From the NCBI RefSeq assembly GCF_910592395.1, contig NC_088311.1:24522646-24586645 (forward strand): a stretch of DNA of 64,000 nucleotides, read 5' to 3'. The stretch is from Lineus longissimus (Eukaryota; Nemertea; Pilidiophora; Heteronemertea; Lineidae). The notes beneath the pieces are model-generated. The model did not search any database, had not been told where the DNA came from, and saw nothing but the letters and a program-made list of their open reading frames with translations. Both the position numbers and the translations under genes were made by a program. Shown piece by piece: positions 57,101 through 64,000 of this stretch (position 1 is its first letter; the number at the start of each line of letters is the position of its first letter).

Positions 57101-60100
57101 TATCACATTAGAGGGCAAAACACTTGTGCTATGTGTCTTACTGTGAATATGGGATGACCACCCCAAGAGGGAGGAGGATGCTCTCACAGCTTCTAGCTTC
57201 TAATGACATTGTGCAAATTGGAAATATGGACCAACCTGAATTCAACTCTTTCACTAACGACGACATAGCATTTGTCACAGAATCAGCCGCCACCAATAAA
57301 TCATTCCGTAAACTTCGCATACTGCCCGTCTGTGTCTGGTTGAACGCTTGCCGCATATCGGAGCCAAAGCCGGACATAGACATGGAATCTCTCTCTCCTG
57401 GCGTGCTGGGCGAACTGCCGCTGCTCACCCCTCGGCCAGCTGGAATGGTTGGTGATTGACCGCTACGTGACCGAGGACTACTGCCCGGTGTTGATCGTGG
57501 AGAACCATGATTCTGAAAGTCAGGAAGATGCAGATTTGAATATTCTAAGTCTGTAGAAAAAGAAAAATGTATATTCGATCACTTTATTTGCCAAAATTGG
57601 AATCCTCTGGCCTGAATGGCTGGCTTGAGGTGGAGAAATGTCCAACAAAAAGCAGATAGTACGCGAACATTTGGCGATAACCCAAACCCCCAAGGCTTTG
57701 ATATTCCTATGCCTCAGGTATGCTCCCTACGGGCTGCTGAAATATGGGATGAAACCAAGGCCCAGTGAGTCAACGATGTGCCTCTCCTCACCTTTAATAG
57801 TTTCATGAGCCCCTCCAACTGCACCATAAGTTCCCGCCTGCTATCCTGCAGTGACGACATTCTCCCCTCTAGCTCATCCTTCCGCTGCCGGAGCAGACGT
57901 AGCTCCGCTAACAACGTTGGGTTTCTCTGCACCTCCATACTGTGACGCGACGTCGACTCCTGTTCTATCCGTAGCCGCTGGATTTCATGCATTATGTCCC
58001 TGGAATATAAGGGATGTTTGTTGAACATGATTGTGATGACCAGCATATTTATGATACATATGACCTCAAATAGTTTGATCATAGTTTCAGCTGTTCCCCC
58101 ATCCATGTCATGCAGTTACACAGTTCACACTCAGTTCAAAGTTATGTCACCAGATGGAATTACTCTCTGATCAGACTGATGGCCGCTGTTCAATGCTTAG
58201 CACTCGGAGGTCATATTGAAGACTGATTCAGTTGACAACTACAGTCAGATCAAAGCACAATTTCTGGTAAAACTCAGTGGAGACTGCAATCACCTGGTTG
58301 GTTCAATACTCTGTCATCAGGTGAAAGCACCTTCTGACCATAACAGAGGCTGGTAACTCACTGCTCTGTAAACGACCAAGCAGCATAGAAGAAGTTCATG
58401 TCCAAACAAACTCACGAACAGTCCTCTATTTGAGTACAGAATCTGACAATACTAAAAGCAGCAAAATGGGTCTTTTGGTGCCAAATTGCATACCCTGATT
58501 CACATGATCATTTTTGAGAAAAGTTTGAAATGAGTACCTGTTCTTCTGCTCGAGCTGAGAGATGAGTTCACGCTGGGCTTTACTCGACTCCAGGCTAAAA
58601 TTGAGTTCCGTCGGGCTTCTTGCCTAAAAGGGTATGGACACAGCATTACTATCATGTTCCATATTCAAGGAACTGTGAACCCAGCAAACCATTCATTTTG
58701 CAATTGCTTTCAAGGAGGTTTCAAAAGTCCATTTTGGGGTAATATTTGAATGAGGGGTTAGGATGGTGCATAGAGTGATTAAATGAGAAGCTTGGTATCT
58801 TACTTGTTCTTTGCAGGATATAAGCAAAGTTGATAAAGAGTAAGGTAAAGCCATAGGTGAACATGAAGCTTATGGGTATGTACCATTAGAAGGAATTTCA
58901 ATTCTTCCTTCCTACTTTAAAAGAGGTAAATACTTGATTAATTCATGTCAAAACACAAAACATGATTACTGCATGCAGCCATCACAAAAGTTATCCTGTT
59001 TCATAGGACAGTAAAACTGGAAGGTTACAATAAGCAAGACATACGCAAGCAGAGTTAGTATGTGAACCATTAGTTATGCGTTGAAACAAGGCCACGGTCA
59101 GAGAAAGAGAAACATGCTTAAATTCAAACCAGGAAGGACCAAGTAATCTATACTGTACTGGTCAACAGTAACAATTTGAGACCACGGAAGTGAAGCTTTC
59201 TGTGATGCTGTTCAAAGAGTCGCCCCCCCCCCTAAACATTGCAACTGACATAGGAAGCTTCTTTTGACGAGTACAGTACAATTTCTAGTGATAATAGAAA
59301 GGAATGTATGTAAACTGCTATTGTTACTGAAGCAGGGTATGAGGGAATGAATGGTTCTTTCTACCCTGGGAAATAAAAACTGTGTTTAACTTTGTTGAAA
59401 ATAGCATTTCTATCAGGTCGGAGAATTTGCAGGCAAATTTGGGATCAGATAGTGTATGACAATGTGGCATTCTCTATGTTTTTTTTGGCACTGTAGGCAT
59501 GGATATTTGAACAAATTTGGGAATTTTCATCCATCCAATGAAAAGAATTGCATTATGCGACTGTGAGGCTGTGATGAGAGTTATAAAGTGACTAGTGTTA
59601 TCTGAACCTAACACCTAATTTCTAAAGTGAATAAAGGAAGTGATTACTTTCATGTGAAGTTGTGATGCCATTATTTTGCCAACTAATTGATAACATATGT
59701 ACATGCATTTGTCTACTAACTAGTACCAGGTAAAGTTTTCCTGTATTTCCGAACAATAATAATAACACTCAAACATTTGATGCCAAAAACCTAAGATGGC
59801 ACGAGATTGAATTGAAGCATGACAGTCTATCGGGAAAAGATCAGAATGCAAAAAAAACAATCATAGAAATCATTCGATGAAATCAAAAACTGGTCCTCAC
59901 ATCAATTTGTACTCGTTTGGGATTGTATCTCGGTTCAGATGATGTACTTGGTGTGCTCGCAACAGTAACTGTAGTGGGACACTGCAATAGCAAATCATAA
60001 ACTCAAATATGGCTGAATAAAAGTCATAAACTTAAAGTATGCATTAGTGGGTGAAGAGAATACTTGGATACGACCACATGCACACAAAGTGCAGGGCACC

Positions 60101-63077
60101 CTTGAACCACTGACAAAATTTTCAAAGTTTTCAAACCCAATTTTTGAAATTCGAATTACCAAATCACCCATGCTTATGCATGATGTGTTTGTCAGTATTT
60201 CAAAGGTCGATATATGCCATAGATTCTTGTAAACGTCTCCCAGCAATATACACAGGACAAGGAATTGAAACTTCAAGCTGTTTTCTGCAAATCACTTTTG
60301 CGACATAATACAAGGCAATGTGCAGTTGTTGCACAGAACATCCAATGGTTTTACAGTTCTAGTCATGAGCAACATCCCTTGTTGCAACATACAACTGCCT
60401 CACCACAAAATACAAACTGCACATTGCGACTGGAGCTGGTACTACTAAACACGCCAGAGCAGGTCTCCAGTGGAATGTTCAACAGATGTTGCACTCGGCA
60501 AGGGAAGTTACCTCTGACCAGAACTGTATGTATTTGATGGCTGTGAACTAAACAGCCCCTAAAATGACAAGTGATCTGTCAATCAAAGTGTGTTCTTGCA
60601 GACAAATATGATTTGACTGTGACAGATGACAAACAAAGGTCATTAAGAATGAATGGCATATATCTCTTGAGTGGCAAGTGAACATCAATGTGGTAGACTT
60701 TCTCTGGTGTTGACAAGATCTTGATCGATAAGCTCATCATGGCCAGTAAGCTAATATGTATCACTAGTTAGGCTAGCCATTGGAGTTCTAGTTTCACACA
60801 AAAACTCATTGATTGAGGCCCACTGGAACAATCTGCTTTGAGGCTGCACGAAATTTGGGGGCAAATGGATCTTAATGGGTTGAAAGCACTCTTTTTGCCC
60901 TCAAATTTCAGCCAGCAACAAAGCATTGGGGCAAGTTTTTTGTCTATATCTGGCTGTTACCAGCATAGTTTCAACCACCACTCCTGACCCGATTGCATAA
61001 GGTGGTACTGGTTGAGGAATGTTTCTTTCTTTCTAATGTATGATTTTCTATGAATGCAGTGGGCCTTTAAGACTTATTCGATTCAGATCACGCCCACCAG
61101 AGTATAGGTTCTTAAAAGGTAATAAACACACATTAGCATAAAGCTGACTGAAGGCATGAACCGGGGTCAGACATTGAAATCTGCGGGGCACAGTAGCTGG
61201 GGGTCAAATGAGTTCCAAGTTCCCAAAGTTATTCAGTGATCGTGTGAAACACAGCGTAATCTGTCTCCTCAAAAGCTACAACCAGAGATAATAATGATAC
61301 TGAGGATTCAAAGTTTGTAAAGGGCTCTGGTATATTGAGTTCAAGTTCAGGCAGATTACACTGTGTCTCATGAATTGAGTTAGGAAATTTGATATAATCA
61401 CCAAACCAAACCCAGCACCCATTACCAGAACCAATTCCTACACGTCAACCAAACCCAGCACCCATTACCAGAACTAATTCCTACACGTCAACCAAACCCA
61501 GCACCCATTACCAGAACCAATTCCTACACGTCAACCAAACCCAGCACCCATTACCAGAACCAATTCCTACACGTCAACCAAACCCAGCACCCATTACCAG
61601 AACCAATTCCTGCAAGTCAACCAAACCCAGCACCCATTACCAGAACTAATTCCTACACGTCAACCAAACCCAGCACCCATTACCAGAACCAATTCCTACA
61701 CGTCAACCAAACCCAGCACCCATTACCAGAACCAATTCCTACACGTCAACCAAACCCAGCACCCATTACCAGAACCAATTCCTACACGTCAACCAAACCC
61801 AGCACCCATTACCAGAACCAATTCCTACACGTCAACCAAACCCAGCAATAAGAGTTGAAATGCCACCCTCCTAAATCATTGTAAAGCAAATTCATCAACG
61901 AAAATCTTTGATTTTATCACAACATCTTATGTTTTACAAAAAGGTTACTGGAATGAAGTGGTAAATGACTTACAGCGTTTGTTGTATCTGCCGCCAACCG
62001 CGCGGCATATCGCGCAATCAGCCGATGTTCATCTTCAACTTTGTTGCAATCAAGGCTCTGCATTTTGCTTGGACTGAAAAACATGTCAGACATCATTAAA
62101 ATTGTTCATCACTTGGCTTAGAATATAGAGTGTTAAGGATTTTAGTTGAAATAGCATCAAAGCAGCTAATTCAGATATGATAGTCAGATTATTTCACTTA
62201 CCGAAAATACCAAGAGCCACTCCTGTATATGACACTCATTTTACCAATATATCCAGAGAACACTATGAAGTAATCCAAAGTGAATACACCAACAAGCAAA
62301 GAAATTGTCTGTGAAACACCAATGTGAAACTGAGTGTCCAAAATTCATTAATAGCAATGATGACAAATTTCATTACAGAATTTATCGGAAAGAAATTTGA
62401 ACCGAATCCATCCAATGTCATCAGTTTGTACACAAGGACTACACGGAGAACCAACTACTGTTCATCTATACTTCCAACCAAATGGAACAAATAGAATAAC
62501 AGTATAAGAATAACTTCCTAATGACACAGATTTGATATGAGGTGGACAATTGAGCATACAGATCTATCAACTGTGTATACACGAGAAACAAAGGTTTGTC
62601 TACATGGGCAGAGGGCTTGACTCAAGTAGCCTAGAAAGTGAGAGGGCCATTGAGTGGCACAATTATCGCCAATCACTGTTTACAACCGAGATAATGACCA
62701 ACCTCGATTAGGCAACCCAAAATTGTCATTTGTTTATTTATGGCAAACATAGTAAACGGTTGTTGTTTTAGACTTTATTTGTTTGTGACCTGTCAGTTTT
62801 GTTTGTGGGCCGTGTAACTATATGTCTTTTCATCCCAGAAAAGGAAACCGCTAACTCTAACCCCCAATTCTGAACATACAAGAAGAGGTGACTAAAGCCC
62901 ACAGGTTCGTCTATAATGACAGACAGCCAGCCAAGAGGACATTTCATATCAAAGGAGATCTCCGAATGACCTCACCTTTTCGTAGCTGATCCGCTGTCTT
63001 GTGACGAGAGGTCCTGGGAGTGAGTGTAGGAGCCTCCTTCATGGATGCCATTATGTACAGGGACTGGGGTCGGTGGC
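50200..63077 (-). CDS. DTN: Dystrobrevin, C-terminal ten exons (gene continues beyond right edge)
   Basis: Cytoplasmic member of the dystrophin-glycoprotein complex; binds dystrophin and syntrophins (family knowledge). Exons: 62976-63077, 61974-62073, 59901-59981, 58538-58623, 57792-57999, 57236-57512, 56991-57059, 50994-51174, 50668-50836 and 50200-50340, all phase-consistent. Motifs: [24 protein letters not shown], coiled coil [12 protein letters not shown]...[13 protein letters not shown], then [19 protein letters not shown] and [14 protein letters not shown], a Ser/Pro linker, and [20 protein letters not shown], matching human DTNA/DTNB. The tail has [10 protein letters not shown] (human AFLAQIHARK) and an acidic end. 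The N-terminal EF-hand-like and ZZ regions lie outside the window. Intron 7 is 5.8 kb. Confidence 0.94.
52823..53312. repeat. 16-bp minisatellite, about 30 copies
   Basis: Unit GGTCTCTGACTATAGC, period 16 bp, with occasional 17-bp units (TCTCTTGAC). Copies differ at a few fixed sites: ATAGC/ATAGT, TCTCT/TCTTT and CTGA/CCGA. Variants occur in runs: T-type at both ends, C-type in the middle, TTTGA types clustered near 53105-53150. This layering records local duplication events. Confidence 0.97.
54996..55140. repeat. Interspersed repeat, pogo/Tigger-like MITE copy 2
   Basis: Begins ACAGTGCAACCTCCCTTAGC and contains GTTTTGGTCCCAAATTG and CAATTTGACCTCT in register with the copy at 21180. It includes internal duplication of CACCTCTCTATTAAGGACA. 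No open frame. Family assignment from the terminal motif only. Confidence 0.5.
59901..59981 (-). CDS. DTN: Dystrobrevin 81-nt exon, possible cassette
   Basis: 27 codons, phase 0 at both ends, with GCTATTGCAG acceptor and GTGAGG donor. It encodes a Thr/Ser-rich stretch ([15 protein letters not shown]) between the ARYAARLAA exon and the first coiled-coil exon. Because it is symmetric and low in complexity, it can be skipped without harm to the frame. Dystrobrevins are heavily alternatively spliced (family knowledge). Confidence 0.75.
59982..61973 (-). other. DTN: Dystrobrevin intron with 43-bp minisatellite
   Basis: 2.0 kb between the exons at 61974-62073 and 59901-59981. The minisatellite occupies 61406-61848. 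The rest holds short chance open frames only. Confidence 0.6.
61406..61848. repeat. 43-bp minisatellite, about 10.3 copies
   Basis: Unit of 43 bp beginning CCAAACCCAGCACCCATTAC. Copies are virtually identical: two have GAACTAATT for GAACCAATT and one has TGCAAGTC for TACACGTC. Such uniformity over 440 bp implies very recent expansion or strong homogenisation. The array ends about 125 bp from a dystrobrevin exon. Confidence 0.97.
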
Positions 63078-64000
63078 CTGCAAAAGAAGAAGAAGATAAA
63101 TCCAAGCATAATTCCCTTTTACATCACATTCAATAACGGACCTACCATTCTGGTTCAAGGCTTGAAATGCAGCATCACAGAGTGGTATGAACATCCCACA
63201 CTGCACGGAGCAGAAGCAAAACACTGAATCACACCTGAGGCATCCTTTTCCGCTCGGCCACGTAACTCACAAAATCTGCATCACTGAACCAATGAAACGC
63301 CTGTGTCTTTGTGGCGAAGACAAGTACAAACATGTTACAGATGAGTGGTCTGGGATGTCACACGAATGTTGATCAGAACTTACATTTGTAAGTGTTCACA
63401 ACTGTTCCTGTAGTTGAGTAAGCTAACATGAACAGTGTGTCTCCCTTCAGATTTGAATGAATATGATTTTCTAATATAAGCACTACTTCTATATAACAAG
63501 CATCATAGCAAAGCTAAGGGACAATCTCCGAATTGTTTGATGCCAGAGATTACTCATCTTGAACACAAGGTTTTGAGATTGCCAAGTCAATCACCTCTGT
63601 GGAGCCTGATAGTGGTGAAGCAAATGCATGAGTGTCAGGCTGAGCCTTATATTCTAGATTAAAAGGAGTACAAGACCATGAGGGTCAGGATAGAGAATAC
63701 CGAACGAGTTTAGTCTCTGGGAGAAGCTCTCATTACTGGTACTCAAAGAATCATCAGTTGTTTATAATCCATGATACTAAGAACCTCCCTTATTAGTCTC
63801 TTGAGGAGGATGGGGTAGAGCTAGAGAGACTTGACATGTTTAATCTTTTCTGGTACTGGGGAATCTTGAGATGGTCCCTCAGGGAAGAGCAGACACAAAC
63901 AACAATTGCAATCAATTATTAGCTATCATCCTCACACATCTTTCTAACGAGAATAGACAACAGTCACTGTCTGTTTCTTTGAAACATGAACATCATATTA
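63078..64000 (-). other. DTN: Dystrobrevin intron, running off the window
   Basis: 0.9 kb upstream of the first visible exon. No further dystrobrevin exon is recognised, so the preceding exon should lie beyond the right edge. Confidence 0.6.

Noticed and set aside
57124-57459. Plus-strand open frame of 111 codons
   Set aside because: Antisense shadow of the dystrobrevin exon 57236-57512.

Overview
This window is eukaryotic. Nearly every recognisable protein is split into short exons (24-317 bp) with GT..AG borders, phase-consistent joins and introns of a few hundred to a few thousand bases. The genes are animal genes: a Rho kinase, a lysosomal thiol reductase (GILT), a tRNA dihydrouridine synthase, a renin-binding protein / GlcNAc 2-epimerase and a dystrobrevin. 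The AT-rich, repeat-bearing style and the divergence from vertebrate proteins suggest a marine invertebrate (lophotrochozoan or invertebrate deuterostome). The species cannot be fixed from sequence alone. I built all exon models by reading splice sites and reading frame by eye.

Layout. 1-6447: no gene seen; probably 3' UTR and flank of the Rho kinase, with a 29-bp minisatellite. 6448-27995 (minus): complete ROCK gene, 32 coding exons plus a possible 6-nt microexon, about 1390 aa. A 265-bp palindromic MITE lies in its intron 22 and a 31-bp palindromic minisatellite in intron 1. 29735-33365 (minus): complete GILT/IFI30 gene in which the active-site exon is duplicated (CPDC and CPFC versions). 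34813-39420: a 4.6-kb TTAA-flanked terminal-inverted-repeat transposon carrying two convergent genes. One is a 201-aa stand-alone protein resembling the cytoplasmic zinc-binding 'ballast' domain of the P2X7 receptor (plus). The other is a THAP-domain transposase-like gene that lacks its middle (minus). 40872-44310 (plus): DUS4L. 44656-47419 (minus): RENBP, tail-to-tail with DUS4L. 50200-63077 and beyond (minus): the 3' ten exons of dystrobrevin, whose 5' part lies past the right edge.

The host genes are ordinary housekeeping or cytoskeletal genes with no shared pathway. The transposon is the unusual part. Its two ends match each other and match the small MITE 23 kb away inside ROCK. It shows directly that a P2X7-type ballast-domain gene sits inside a mobile element next to a THAP/transposase relict. 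The other main points are the duplicated GILT CXXC exons, a stop-or-splice choice at the ROCK C-terminus, and several homogeneous minisatellites.
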